This document shows positions 53,762 to 62,931 of a stretch of DNA of 64,000 nucleotides, in pieces. Every line of letters begins with the position of its first letter. The stretch's first letter is position 1. The position numbers and the translations under genes are program-made. Origin of the DNA: Prevotella sp. (lineage in GTDB: Bacteria; Bacteroidota; Bacteroidia; Bacteroidales; Bacteroidaceae); the NCBI GenBank assembly GCA_017467535.1, contig JAFUST010000055.1, positions 1 to 64,000 on the forward strand, in the 5' to 3' direction. The notes under the pieces were generated by a model. It saw only the letters and a program-made list of their open reading frames with translations. It did not search any database and was not told the origin of the DNA.

Positions 53762-53821
53762 TCTGGACGGTTCAAACCACCAGTTTGGACGGAGCAAGGG
53801 CTGACTTTGAACGGAGCAAAG
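53761..53821 (+). repeat. 22-bp-period hairpin array (3 copies) behind the EamA gene
   Basis: 17-nt units start at 53761, 53783 and 53805 with 5-nt linkers CACCA and GCTGA. The third, CTTTG-AACGGAG-CAAAG, is extended by CTGA/TCAG to a 9-bp stem. The loop GACGGAG is the complement of the CTCCGTC loop in the array at 4098. AAACCACC (53774) and GGTGGTTT (53831) add an outer inverted repeat, so the block may end the upstream transcript. Confidence 0.85.
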
Positions 53822-53885
53822 TCAGGGTTGGGTGGTTTTGCGTACAAGCGCACAAGCGTACGCACTCAAAAATCTTCCCATTCCC

Positions 53886-53916
53886 TTTGGGCTTCAAAAA
53901 ATTTTGTGTATCTTTG
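53886..53916 (+). promoter_or_regulatory. Full -33/-7 promoter of the BspA-like operon
   Basis: TTTG (53886-53889), 19-bp spacer and TATCTTTG (53909-53916), 27 bp before the ATG at 53944. Confidence 0.8.
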
Positions 53917-53943
53917 CAAGCGTAAACCTTTATCGTAAGAAGT

Positions 53944-55266
53944 ATGAAGAAAAGATATGTGTGGATGCTTGCCGCCCTACTGGTTTGTGTGGGGGCGGGA
54001 GCGAAAGTGTATCCTACGGAGAGTTACCGCCTGTCGGCCGACGGCGACACGCTGCTCAGGTGGACGGGCACGGAGGCTGAAGTGGACATGGGGGCCGACT
54101 CGGTGCTGGCCCGTGTGAAGTATATTGCCGAGAAAGCCTTCGCGCAGGACGACTCTATCAGGTATTTCGGCTCGTCGGAAGGGCTGCAGACCATTGGCGA
54201 CATGGTCTTCGAGCAATGCGAGGCCCTCAGGGCGGTCTACATAGGCCCCAACGTGAGCACCATCGGGCAGATTGCTTTCTTCTATGCCCCGTCGCTGACT
54301 ACCTTCACCGTGGCCGATAGCAACCCGTACTACCGGATGCAGGGCCAGATGCTCATCGACGTGCGCAACAGCGAACTGGTGGCCAGCGGCTACGAGGAGA
54401 GCACCCGCGTGGTGGTGCCGGAGGGCATTGAGCGTATAGGCGGCCACGCGTTTTATATGTCAGACATTACAGCCGTCACGCTGCCCGCCGGGCTGAAGCA
54501 CATCGGCCAGTCGGCATTCTGCTGGGCCGAACAACTCACGGCGGTCACCCTGCCGCAGGGCGTGGAGACGATCGGCGAGATGGGCTTCTATGCCTGCTCG
54601 CGATTGGAGAGCGTGTCGCTGCCCGCCTCGCTTCAGTCGATTGGCCCTGTGGCCTTCGGCTTCTGCGACGTGTTGAAGACCATGGTCGTGCAAAGTCAGA
54701 CGCCGCCTGCTTTACAGACCAAGGGCGACGCTGACGTGTTCTGGTATACCGACCTCTCGTCGGCCACGCTCTACGTGCCGGAGGAGAGCATCGCGCTCTA
54801 CCAGCAGGCCGAGGGCTGGAGTCGCTTCGGCACCATCGTGGGCATGCCCCGTCCCGAGAGCCGCGTGCTGATCGTGGAGACCATGGACGGCCAGAAGACG
54901 GAGATACGACTGGAGACGCAACCCAAGGTCTACAACCGGGGCACGGAACTGGCCATCGTCTCTACCGAGACCACCATCACGCTGCCCCTGAGCCAACTGA
55001 AGCGCATGACCTTCCGGCCCGTAGACGAGACGCTGGGCATAGGCGACGTGAAGGCCAGCGACGGCGACGATGCTTCGCCGCGCGAGATGATCAACTTCAG
55101 CCAACTGCCTCCGCGCAGCCATATCGACATCTACGCCCTCGACGGCCGTCTGCTGCGCAGCGAGCGCGTGGGCGACACGTCGAGTGCCTTGTCGCTGGAC
55201 GAACTGGGCCGGGGCGTCTTCCTGGTCAAGATAAATGGTGTAACCTATAAAATCAGCCGCAAATGA
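53944..55266 (+). CDS. Secreted BspA-like leucine-rich repeat protein
   Basis: A 440-residue protein with a signal peptide (ending VGAGA). A conserved entry module (YPTESYRLSADGDTLLRWTG) leads into LRR_5/BspA repeats such as TIGDMVFEQCEALRAVYIG and HIGQSAFCWAEQLTAVTLPQG. After the LRRs, about 100 residues contain ETMDGQKTEIRLETQPKVY, and a C-terminal sorting-like domain ends ELGRGVFLVKINGVTYKISRK. That last part resembles the T9SS type A secretion signal common in Bacteroidetes. It is likely exported to the surface and used for adhesion or host contact. Its stop overlaps the next gene by 4 bp. Confidence 0.82.
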   Translation: MKKRYVWMLAALLVCVGAGAKVYPTESYRLSADGDTLLRWTGTEAEVDMGADSVLARVKYIAEKAFAQDDSIRYFGSSEGLQTIGDMVFEQCEALRAVYIGPNVSTIGQIAFFYAPSLTTFTVADSNPYYRMQGQMLIDVRNSELVASGYEESTRVVVPEGIERIGGHAFYMSDITAVTLPAGLKHIGQSAFCWAEQLTAVTLPQGVETIGEMGFYACSRLESVSLPASLQSIGPVAFGFCDVLKTMVVQSQTPPALQTKGDADVFWYTDLSSATLYVPEESIALYQQAEGWSRFGTIVGMPRPESRVLIVETMDGQKTEIRLETQPKVYNRGTELAIVSTETTITLPLSQLKRMTFRPVDETLGIGDVKASDGDDASPREMINFSQLPPRSHIDIYALDGRLLRSERVGDTSSALSLDELGRGVFLVKINGVTYKISRK

Positions 55267-58200
55267 AGAACTACATATTTTCCCTCGTGATAGCCTGCCT
55301 CTGCTGGGGCAGCGTGTCGGCACAGGAGCCGGCCATGTATGTATATAGAAACGACGGACAGTTCAATGCCTTCCTGATGGACCGCGTGGACAGCATGTCG
55401 TACAGCAACGTGGGAGTGGACGGGCTGACCTACGACATCCCCGTCGTGCAGGAGATATGGACTCCAGACAGCCTCTACCGCATACCCCTCTCGGCCATCG
55501 ACAGCATAGGCTATCAGACGCCCGAGCCCATCATGAAGCAGGGCCTCTTCATCGTCGACGAGAGCAACGTAGCCTCTGTCATTGAGGTAGGCCCCCTGCG
55601 CATGGTCTTCAGCGGCAGCACGCCCGCCAGCCAGCGGCCCGTCAAGGGGCAGATCATCTATAGCGACCTGGAGGATGGCCTCTTCACCCTTGGCTTCTCC
55701 GGCCGCGTGATCGACATCAGCCAACAGGGCGGCAACTACGTCTACACCTGCGAGTCGGCCGGCCCCGATGAGGTCTACGACCGCCTGATCATGGTGGGCC
55801 GCATAGATTCCGATGGCAACGACGTGAACTCCGTGCGAGGAGCCCGGCGACTGGGCAGGAAAGACCTGTCGGTGAGCCGCGACTTCAGCGTGGGCCTGGA
55901 TGAATACCTGAAACTCTTCGGCAATGCCACCTGGGTGTACGACTACAACTTCTACCACAACATCGGCGATCCCGACCCGATGATGGTCTACATCAAGTGT
56001 TCGCAGAATTACGTAATCAGTTTCTCCTCTGAGATTGATAGCGATATATTCTTGCAGAAAGGGTGCGTGCCCAACAAGTTCCATAGTGGCGAACTTGAGA
56101 AGGAGGTCTACACGCCCGAGGCACGCCTGTTTGCTGCAGGCCCCCTGGCTGCCACGTTCAGCATGGGAGCCTATGCCTCGTTTAATGGCAAACTGACCCT
56201 GTCGCTCGAGGGCCTGAAATACGCGTCGACCTACGTGGACGAGTATACCTGGCGGGCCAACCGGCCGTTCTATGTAGAACACAAGCAGTTGGAGAAAAGT
56301 GGCGGCTGGGTAGATGCCCTTGAGACGCTCAAACTGAAACTGGGCCTGTCGGGCTCGTTCTCTGCAGGACTTTGCTGCCGTGTGGCTCTGGCCGTATGGA
56401 AAGCCGACTGGCTGAGCCTGAACCTGGTGGGCAAGGTGGGCCCGGAGTTCAAGGGCGTTTTCGAAGTAAACACCGACCTGCTGAAGTCGGAGTCGTTGGC
56501 GACGGCTATGTACAAGCAGTTCTCAGAGAATGTAAAGGCCACGGCGAGTTTCCGTCTGGGTCTCGACCTGAAGGCCACCTATAGTAAAAAGGACTGGACC
56601 ATAGCGTCGCTCTCCACCAGCCTGTTCCCCAAGACGGCATCGCTCCTGCCAAAACTGACCCCACCCAGCATGACGGAAATCAGCAAGGTGGCGCCCGATG
56701 CCTACATGTGTTCCGAAGACCCGATGGCCGTCTCTACGCAAGCCTCTAACTGGGTGCTCTTCCCTGGCAAGGTGGGCCTGAGAGTGTGCGACGAAAGCGG
56801 CAATATACTGAGAGACTTCTACAATCCCGTACCCTATACAACAGGCGGACAGACTACAGCCCTTTCCCTGAAGGGTATGGCACCTCAGACGGTCAAGGTC
56901 TATCCGCAATACAAGTTTTTGGGCCTTATTCCCATGAAGGCCAATCCCGCCACGATTGTAATCCCTGAGCCCATCAAGATCTCCACCAACCTGATACAGA
57001 TGAAGGAGGGCGAGAGTCGTTACATCACGGCTACAGGCGGCTGGGGCTTGTGCAGAGCCAGTTCGTCGAATAAGGAGGTGGCGGCCGTCACCATCGAGCA
57101 GGAGGCCAACGGTTCCTATGAGGTTGCCATAAATGGGCTGAAGCCCGGCTCCGCTACCGTCACCGTCCTCGACCAGCGTTCCGGCGAAACACGCGATTGC
57201 GAGGTGATCATCACCAGCGGGATGCCCGATGTGCCTGTTGTCATCTATCCCACTAGCAGTTATGAACTTTCGGAAGATGGTACCACACTTGTCAAGTGGA
57301 CAGGCACTGAGACTATTATTAATATGAGGGATGATCCTGCGTTTGATAAGGTGACAACGATAGGGGGAAATGCATTTTATGATAAGATTCGAATTGAAAC
57401 AATCGTTTTCCCCAATAATGTTACTACCATTGGAAACTGTTGTTCTGGTTGTTATGCTTTGAAAGACTTATATTTGCCGAAAAGTCTGAAATATATAGGA
57501 GACTATGCTTTTTTATCTAATGATGATAAAGTCCTGAATATACATATAACTGATTTGGCTGCATGGTGTGGCGTGGAAAACAGGTCGCATTTTCAAGGAA
57601 AAGTCTATTTATGGATAGATGGATATAGGTTAAAGCGCTTGACTATCCCTGAAGGTGTGACGAAAATTAATTATGGTGTTTTTCATGGTATAGCCGGCAT
57701 AGAATCAATTTATTTGCCAAGTAGCCTTGAAGAAATCAGTGAGTATGCTTTTGATAGGAGTTATATTACATCCATAGAAATTCCTGGGTCTGTGGAAACT
57801 ATTGGATCATACGCCTTTGAAAGATGCAATAACTTGACAAGTATAAAACTGAATGAAGGCATTAAGACCATTGGTGGTTATGTGTGTTCAGAGTGTAATA
57901 TGCTACAAAGTCTGGTCATCCCGAATAGTGTGACAAGTATGGGAAGTTATGTATTCCGTGGATGTACAAATATGACTTCTGTCCAATTGTCAAAATCTCT
58001 GACCGATATTTATAGAGCAACATTTTACGGATGCGGTTTGAAGCATGTTCTTATCCCATCAAGTGTAAAGAATATCAACTATGAGGCTTTCAAGAATTGT
58101 GAGAATCTAGAAACGATTACTTTTTCTGAGGGTTTGCAGACTATTGGGTGGGGTGCATTCGAGTATTGTACAAGCCTGGTTAGTGTCGGCTTGCCTAGTA

Positions 58201-58487
58201 CTGTCAAGAGTATAGACGGAGATGCTTTCGGTGGATGTACCAGTCTTGAAGATGTGGTCTTGCCGAATAAACTTAAAGGTCTTCCCCATTCTCCGTTTAG
58301 AGGTTGTACCAATCTGAAGAAGGTATATGCCCACATGACCTCACCCTGGATAGCGGCCCCAAATACATTTGAGACCTACGACGCGACGCTCTGGGTGCCT
58401 AAGGGCAACGGAGTGATAGACCTCTACCGTAAAACGCAACCCTGGAAGCAGTTCAAGACTATCGTTGAGGCGAAATATGAGGACTAA
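55263..58487 (+). CDS. Large secreted BspA-like LRR protein with composite (chimeric) structure
   Basis: A 1074-residue protein with a signal peptide (ending GSVSAQ). Residues about 25-560 are a beta-rich region I do not recognise. About 570-655 resemble a bacterial Ig-like (Big_2) domain (NLIQMKEGESRYITATGGW, GLKPGSATVTVLD). From about 660, a YPTSSYELSEDGTTLVKWTG entry module like that in the preceding gene leads to about ten BspA LRRs (TIGSYAFERCNNLTSIKLNEG). The DNA for the LRR part (57240-58330) is far more AT-rich than the rest, while the last 50 codons return to GC-rich. Co-transcribed with the smaller BspA-like gene. No T9SS-like end is obvious. Confidence 0.8.
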   Translation: MKNYIFSLVIACLCWGSVSAQEPAMYVYRNDGQFNAFLMDRVDSMSYSNVGVDGLTYDIPVVQEIWTPDSLYRIPLSAIDSIGYQTPEPIMKQGLFIVDESNVASVIEVGPLRMVFSGSTPASQRPVKGQIIYSDLEDGLFTLGFSGRVIDISQQGGNYVYTCESAGPDEVYDRLIMVGRIDSDGNDVNSVRGARRLGRKDLSVSRDFSVGLDEYLKLFGNATWVYDYNFYHNIGDPDPMMVYIKCSQNYVISFSSEIDSDIFLQKGCVPNKFHSGELEKEVYTPEARLFAAGPLAATFSMGAYASFNGKLTLSLEGLKYASTYVDEYTWRANRPFYVEHKQLEKSGGWVDALETLKLKLGLSGSFSAGLCCRVALAVWKADWLSLNLVGKVGPEFKGVFEVNTDLLKSESLATAMYKQFSENVKATASFRLGLDLKATYSKKDWTIASLSTSLFPKTASLLPKLTPPSMTEISKVAPDAYMCSEDPMAVSTQASNWVLFPGKVGLRVCDESGNILRDFYNPVPYTTGGQTTALSLKGMAPQTVKVYPQYKFLGLIPMKANPATIVIPEPIKISTNLIQMKEGESRYITATGGWGLCRASSSNKEVAAVTIEQEANGSYEVAINGLKPGSATVTVLDQRSGETRDCEVIITSGMPDVPVVIYPTSSYELSEDGTTLVKWTGTETIINMRDDPAFDKVTTIGGNAFYDKIRIETIVFPNNVTTIGNCCSGCYALKDLYLPKSLKYIGDYAFLSNDDKVLNIHITDLAAWCGVENRSHFQGKVYLWIDGYRLKRLTIPEGVTKINYGVFHGIAGIESIYLPSSLEEISEYAFDRSYITSIEIPGSVETIGSYAFERCNNLTSIKLNEGIKTIGGYVCSECNMLQSLVIPNSVTSMGSYVFRGCTNMTSVQLSKSLTDIYRATFYGCGLKHVLIPSSVKNINYEAFKNCENLETITFSEGLQTIGWGAFEYCTSLVSVGLPSTVKSIDGDAFGGCTSLEDVVLPNKLKGLPHSPFRGCTNLKKVYAHMTSPWIAAPNTFETYDATLWVPKGNGVIDLYRKTQPWKQFKTIVEAKYED

Positions 58488-58489
58488 AA

Positions 58490-58521
58490 TTTGGATGATT
58501 CAGAATTAATTGCTATCTTTG
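58490..58521 (+). promoter_or_regulatory. Full -33/-7 promoter of the nfeD-SPFH-kinase operon
   Basis: TTTG (58490-58493), 20-bp spacer and TATCTTTG (58514-58521), 18 bp before the ATG at 58539. Confidence 0.8.
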
Positions 58522-58538
58522 CAGGGTGAAACATAATA

Positions 58539-58997
58539 ATGCTTAACTATATGATAGAATACCTTTCTGAGAATATGTGGCAACTGTGGGCCGTTGTAGC
58601 CGTGCTGGGACTGATACTCGAACTTGGGTCGGGCGACTTCTTCATCATCTGCTTCTCCATAGGAGCCGTGGGAGCCGCCGCTGTGTCGCCGCTGGCCAAC
58701 GCCTATGTGCAGGTGGCAGTCTTCGTGGTGCTCACGGCCGTGAGCATCTTCACGGTCAGACCCTTCGCCCTCAAATATCTGCACCGGGGTGAGGATGCCC
58801 GTAGGAGCAATGCCGATGCCCTGATGGGCCGCGGGGGACGCGTGACGGAGGAGATACCTGTTGGCGGCTTCGGCCGCGTGGCTATTGACGGCGACAGTTG
58901 GAAAGCCCGCACCGACGGTCCTGAGTCTGTGCCCGCAGGCACACACGTAGTGGTGGTTGACCGCGAGAGCACGATTATCACGGTGAAAAGAGTTTAA
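58539..58997 (+). CDS. NfeD-family membrane protein
   Basis: A 152-residue protein with two to three N-terminal membrane helices (WAVVAVLGLILELGSGDFFIICFSIGAVGAAAV) and a C-terminal OB-fold (ALMGRGGRVTEEIPVGGFGRVAIDGDSWKAR). This is the short NfeD form (NfeD1b-like) that partners SPFH proteins. It is directly followed by an SPFH gene 25 bp on, the typical pair for membrane microdomain organisation. An ATG four codons on (58551) is an alternative start. Confidence 0.9.
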   Translation: MLNYMIEYLSENMWQLWAVVAVLGLILELGSGDFFIICFSIGAVGAAAVSPLANAYVQVAVFVVLTAVSIFTVRPFALKYLHRGEDARRSNADALMGRGGRVTEEIPVGGFGRVAIDGDSWKARTDGPESVPAGTHVVVVDRESTIITVKRV

Positions 58998-59022
58998 CTT
59001 GAAACTAAAATAAGCAAAGATC

Positions 59023-59976
59023 ATGGAACCGCTATTGATTGTTTTGGCAGCCGTTGCGCTGCTGGTCATCATCTTCGCGAAGATGGCCCTGGTGATTATC
59101 CCTCAGTCGGAAACAAAGATCATCGAGCGCCTGGGACGCTACCACGCTACGCTGAAGCCGGGCATCAACCTGATCATCCCCTTCATCGACAGAGCAAAGA
59201 ACATCGTGGTGCTGAAGTACGGACGCTACGTCTACTCGAACAACATCGACCTGCGCGAACAGGTGTATGACTTCCCGAAGCAGAACGTGATTACGAAGGA
59301 CAACATCCAGATGGAGATCAACGCGCTGCTCTACTTCCAGATCATGGACCCCTTCAAGGCGGCCTACGAGATCAACAACCTGCCCAACGCCATTGAGAAA
59401 CTGACGCAGACAACGCTGCGCAACATCATCGGCGAACTGGAACTGGACGAGACGCTGACCTCGCGCGACACGATCAACACGAAACTGCGCGTGGTGCTGG
59501 ACGATGCCACCGACAAGTGGGGCGTGAAGGTGAACCGCGTGGAGTTGCAGGACATCACGCCGCCCGCCACCGTGCTGAACGCTATGGAGAAGCAGATGCA
59601 GGCCGAGCGCAACAAGCGTGCGCAGATCCTGACCTCGGAGGGCGAGAAGGCTGCCGAGATCCTGGCTTCGGAGGGTGAGAAGACGGCCATGATCAACCGC
59701 GCCGAGGCCAACAAGCAGCAGGCCATCCTCGTGGCTGAGGGTGAGGCGCAGGCTCGTATCCGCAAGGCCGAGGCCGAGGCTAAGGCTATCGAACTGATCA
59801 CCGAGGCCGTTGGCAAGAGCACCAATCCTGCTAACTACCTGTTGGCGCAGAAGTACATTCAGATGCTGCAGGAACTGGCCCAGGGCGACAAGACGAAGAC
59901 TGTCTACCTGCCCTACGAGGCCACGAACCTGATGGGCAGCATCGGCGGCATCAAGGAACTCTTCAAGGGAGAATAG
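59023..59976 (+). CDS. SPFH/Band 7 (stomatin-like) membrane protein
   Basis: A 317-residue protein with one N-terminal membrane segment (LLIVLAAVALLVIIFAKMALVIIP), then the SPFH domain (ETKIIERLGRYHATLKPGIN to VKVNRVELQDITPP). A long Ala/Glu-rich coiled coil follows (EKAAEILASEGEKTAMINRAEANKQQA, given in part), and a C-terminal oligomerisation end. It resembles QmcA/paraslipin and likely forms large rings with NfeD that organise membrane proteases. The upstream NfeD and the downstream kinase (gap 3 bp) are in the same operon. Confidence 0.93.
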   Translation: MEPLLIVLAAVALLVIIFAKMALVIIPQSETKIIERLGRYHATLKPGINLIIPFIDRAKNIVVLKYGRYVYSNNIDLREQVYDFPKQNVITKDNIQMEINALLYFQIMDPFKAAYEINNLPNAIEKLTQTTLRNIIGELELDETLTSRDTINTKLRVVLDDATDKWGVKVNRVELQDITPPATVLNAMEKQMQAERNKRAQILTSEGEKAAEILASEGEKTAMINRAEANKQQAILVAEGEAQARIRKAEAEAKAIELITEAVGKSTNPANYLLAQKYIQMLQELAQGDKTKTVYLPYEATNLMGSIGGIKELFKGE

Positions 59977-59979
59977 AGG

Positions 59980-61878
59980 ATGAACTATCGCGCCATAGCC
60001 TTGACCTTTGTGATTCTCTTCGTCGGCACCAGCATCGGGCTGCGTGCCGACGAGGTGACTGACGGCTATCGGCGCGACCTGGCGAAGGCGCAGAAGGAGG
60101 GCAACGTGGAGGAGGAGACCCTGGCGCGCGAACGGTTGGCGGTGACCTACTACAATCGGCTGGAGTTCGACTCGCTGGAGGCCATCGTGCCCGAGCAGAT
60201 GGCTTTCTACAAGAGCCGTCAGGACTGGGATCACTACTACTACACGTGGCGCATCATGATCAGTGCCTACATCTACTCGAACAAGAACCAGACGGCCCTG
60301 CGCGAGTGCAAGAAGATGTATGAGGACGCCCAGTTGCGCGGCAGCGACTACGGCATTGCTATGTCGAGCCACGTGATGGGCCTGGCCTACAGCAACATCC
60401 GCTACTACGAGGAGGCACGTTCGGCTATGGAGCGATGCCTGAACAGTTCGACCACGCAGGGCGAGCCCTTCATGCAGGTGAGCGTCTATGGCGACTACTG
60501 CGAGGTGCTGGGTGCGCTGGGGGACTATGCCGCCCTGCGCGAGGCTACAAAGGGATGGCATCGTGCCTTGTGGGCGTGGGGAGAGAACCGGGGCATGACT
60601 CCCGAAGAGGTAGACAGCACGGTCTATGCCACCTACTGCTTTGTGGCGCAGGCAAAGGCTGAGCGAGGGCTGCACAACTTCGAAGAGGCTGAACGGCTGC
60701 TGCAGACGGCTACGCGCAACGCCAAACTGTATGGCGAGGACTCGAACGAGGGCCACTGGCACCACGTGCTGACGGAACTGGCCGAACTGGCCAATGAGCG
60801 TGAGCAATACGATGTGGCTCTGGCTTACAACGACGAACTGCTGGGCATTACCCGTGAGCGTGATATTGACACAGAACTTTCTGGCGTGGAGTATCAGCGG
60901 GCCGAGATCCTGATGCATCTTGGTCGTGACCAGGAGGCTGCCCAGTTGTTCAAGAAGGTGTGCGATGACCGAAATGTCTTCAACCTGCGCGATGCCAAAG
61001 CCCAATTGAGCGAGATGAATTCACTCTTCCGGCTGGACGAGATGGAGATGAAGCAGCAGCGCACGCGCTCGAGGTATATCATCATCATCGCCTCGCTCAT
61101 CATCGTCTCGCTGCTGGTCATCGGTCTCTTCATCTGGCAGGCCGCTCGCCGACTCTCGCAGAAGAACCGCGAGTTGGCCGTTGCGCTGGATCATGCCCAG
61201 GAGTCGGATCGCATGAAGACGGCCTTCATCCAGCACGTGAGCCACGAGATACGCACACCACTGAACATCATCACGGGTTTCACCCAGGTGCTCAATGCGC
61301 CCGACTACAACATCGGCGACGAGGAGCGCAGCGGCATGCTGGATCGTATAGGCGAGAACACGCAACTGATGACGCGCATCGTGAACGAACTGATAGAACT
61401 CTCCGATATGGAGAGCCAGAAGACCATCGAGCGTAACGACCGGGCGACGGCGCGCGAACTGATGCAGACGGCCATTGCCGAGAGCAACATCGGCTCGACG
61501 GCGCAGGTCAACTTCGAGCAGGATTGCCGGGTGACGGACGATGTGGTGCTAAAGACCCACGCGGCCAGCGTGGTCAAGATTCTGCGCTGCCTGCTCAGCA
61601 ATGCCCAGATGTTCACCCATCAGGGCAGCATCCGTCTGACGGCCGAAGCCGACGAACGGGAGGTGCGCTTCATCGTGAGCGATACGGGCATAGGCGTGCA
61701 GGAGAAAGACCGGGAGCGCATCTTCGAGAAGTTTGAGAAGGTGGACAAGTTCTCTGCCGGCATCGGCCTGGGACTTAGCGTCTCCCGCACACTGGCCCGC
61801 CACATGGGCGGCGACGTGGTGCTCGTCGACTCCAGCAGCAAGGGTAGCACTTTCTGCCTGCATTTGCCGAGGGTCTGA
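59980..61878 (+). CDS. TPR-containing sensor histidine kinase
   Basis: A 632-residue membrane protein: signal/first helix (ALTFVILFVGTSIGLRA), a periplasmic TPR-like helical domain (about residues 25-350, including GLAYSNIRYYEEARSAMERC), and one membrane helix (about 365-386, IIIIASLIIVSLLVIGLFIW). The kinase core follows: H-box FIQHVSHEIRTPLNII (His about 421), G1 DTGIGV and G2 GIGLGLS. The N-box (LRCLLSNAQMFT) is recognisable. No receiver domain is attached, and no response regulator gene is nearby. Its position 3 bp after SPFH suggests it senses envelope or membrane state. Confidence 0.88.
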   Translation: MNYRAIALTFVILFVGTSIGLRADEVTDGYRRDLAKAQKEGNVEEETLARERLAVTYYNRLEFDSLEAIVPEQMAFYKSRQDWDHYYYTWRIMISAYIYSNKNQTALRECKKMYEDAQLRGSDYGIAMSSHVMGLAYSNIRYYEEARSAMERCLNSSTTQGEPFMQVSVYGDYCEVLGALGDYAALREATKGWHRALWAWGENRGMTPEEVDSTVYATYCFVAQAKAERGLHNFEEAERLLQTATRNAKLYGEDSNEGHWHHVLTELAELANEREQYDVALAYNDELLGITRERDIDTELSGVEYQRAEILMHLGRDQEAAQLFKKVCDDRNVFNLRDAKAQLSEMNSLFRLDEMEMKQQRTRSRYIIIIASLIIVSLLVIGLFIWQAARRLSQKNRELAVALDHAQESDRMKTAFIQHVSHEIRTPLNIITGFTQVLNAPDYNIGDEERSGMLDRIGENTQLMTRIVNELIELSDMESQKTIERNDRATARELMQTAIAESNIGSTAQVNFEQDCRVTDDVVLKTHAASVVKILRCLLSNAQMFTHQGSIRLTAEADEREVRFIVSDTGIGVQEKDRERIFEKFEKVDKFSAGIGLGLSVSRTLARHMGGDVVLVDSSSKGSTFCLHLPRV

Positions 61879-61922
61879 AGAAAAAAAGACGGAATAACTA
61901 TGGTCGTTTGCAATCTTTTTTG

Positions 61923-61930
61923 TACCTTTG
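61923..61930 (+). promoter_or_regulatory. dapA: -7 box of dapA promoter
   Basis: TACCTTTG, a perfect consensus, 24 bp before the dapA ATG. Confidence 0.65.
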
Positions 61931-61954
61931 CAGCCGAATTAGACGTCCATACGT

Positions 61955-62842
61955 ATGGTATACAATATTTTTAAAGGACTGGGCATCGCCCTGGTCACTC
62001 CTTTCAAGCAAGACGGTTCCGTGGATTATGACGCACTTCTGCGGTTGGTGGATTATCAACTGGAGAACGGTGCCGACTTCTTCTGTATTCTCGCCACTAC
62101 CGGTGAGACTCCCACTCTGACGGCCGACGAGAAGGCCCGCATCAAGCAACTGGTGGTGGACAAGGTGCAGGCTCGCGTGCCCATCCTGATGGGGTGCGGC
62201 GGCAACAATACGGCAGCCGTCGTGGAGGAACTGAAGACGGGCGACTTCAAGGGCATTGACGGCATCCTGAGTGTATGTCCCTACTACAACAAGCCCTCGC
62301 AGGAAGGTCTCTATCAGCACTTCAAGGCTATCGCCGCAGCAACGTCGCTGCCTGTGGTGCTCTACAACGTGCCCGGACGAACGGGCGTCAACCTGAAGGC
62401 GGAAACCACCGTCCGACTGGCTCGCGACTGCCAGAACATCGTGGCCATCAAGGAGGCCTCGGGCAATCTGGAGCAGGTGGACGAGATCATCAAGAACAAG
62501 CCTAAGGACTTTGACGTCATCTCGGGCGACGACTCGCTGACGTTCCCTATGGTGTCGTGTGGTGCCGTGGGCGTCATCTCGGTCATCGGCAACGCCCTGC
62601 CCAAGGAGTTCTCGAAGATGATCCGACTGCAGATGCGCGGCGAGTATGACCCCGCCCGTAAGATTCACCATCGCTTCACTGACCTGTTCTCGCTGCTTTT
62701 CGTCGATGGTAACCCCGCAGGCGTGAAGGCCATGCTCCACGAGATGGGCTTCATAGAAAACGTGCTGCGACTGCCGCTCGTTCCCACCCGCATCTCTACG
62801 CTTCAGCGCATGAGCGAACTGCTCAGGGAACTGAAGATCTGA
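61955..62842 (+). CDS. dapA: 4-hydroxy-tetrahydrodipicolinate synthase
   Basis: A 295-residue TIM-barrel aldolase that condenses pyruvate with aspartate semialdehyde in lysine and diaminopimelate synthesis. The Schiff-base Lys is in NIVAIKEASGNLEQ (about residue 166). The Tyr of LYNVPGRTGVNL and the N-terminal TTGETPTLTADEK complete the active site. Normal length. Monocistronic, and ended by a long heptamer-built hairpin shared with the convergent gene. Confidence 0.96.
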   Translation: MVYNIFKGLGIALVTPFKQDGSVDYDALLRLVDYQLENGADFFCILATTGETPTLTADEKARIKQLVVDKVQARVPILMGCGGNNTAAVVEELKTGDFKGIDGILSVCPYYNKPSQEGLYQHFKAIAAATSLPVVLYNVPGRTGVNLKAETTVRLARDCQNIVAIKEASGNLEQVDEIIKNKPKDFDVISGDDSLTFPMVSCGAVGVISVIGNALPKEFSKMIRLQMRGEYDPARKIHHRFTDLFSLLFVDGNPAGVKAMLHEMGFIENVLRLPLVPTRISTLQRMSELLRELKI

Positions 62843-62848
62843 ATGACT

Positions 62849-62931
62849 GATAAGAGATAAGTGATGAGTGATAAGTGGTGTGTTAATTATTCTCCCACTT
62901 ATCACTCATCACTTATCGTTTATCACTTCTT
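62849..62931. repeat. Inverted heptamer arrays forming a 23-bp perfect hairpin
   Basis: GATAAGA, GATAAGT, GATGAGT, GATAAGT (62849-62876) face ACTTATC, ACTCATC, ACTTATC, GTTTATC, ACTTCTT (62897-62931). Positions 62856-62878 and 62895-62917 are perfectly complementary around a 16-nt loop. It fills the gap between two convergent genes and is a likely bidirectional terminator. Confidence 0.92.
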
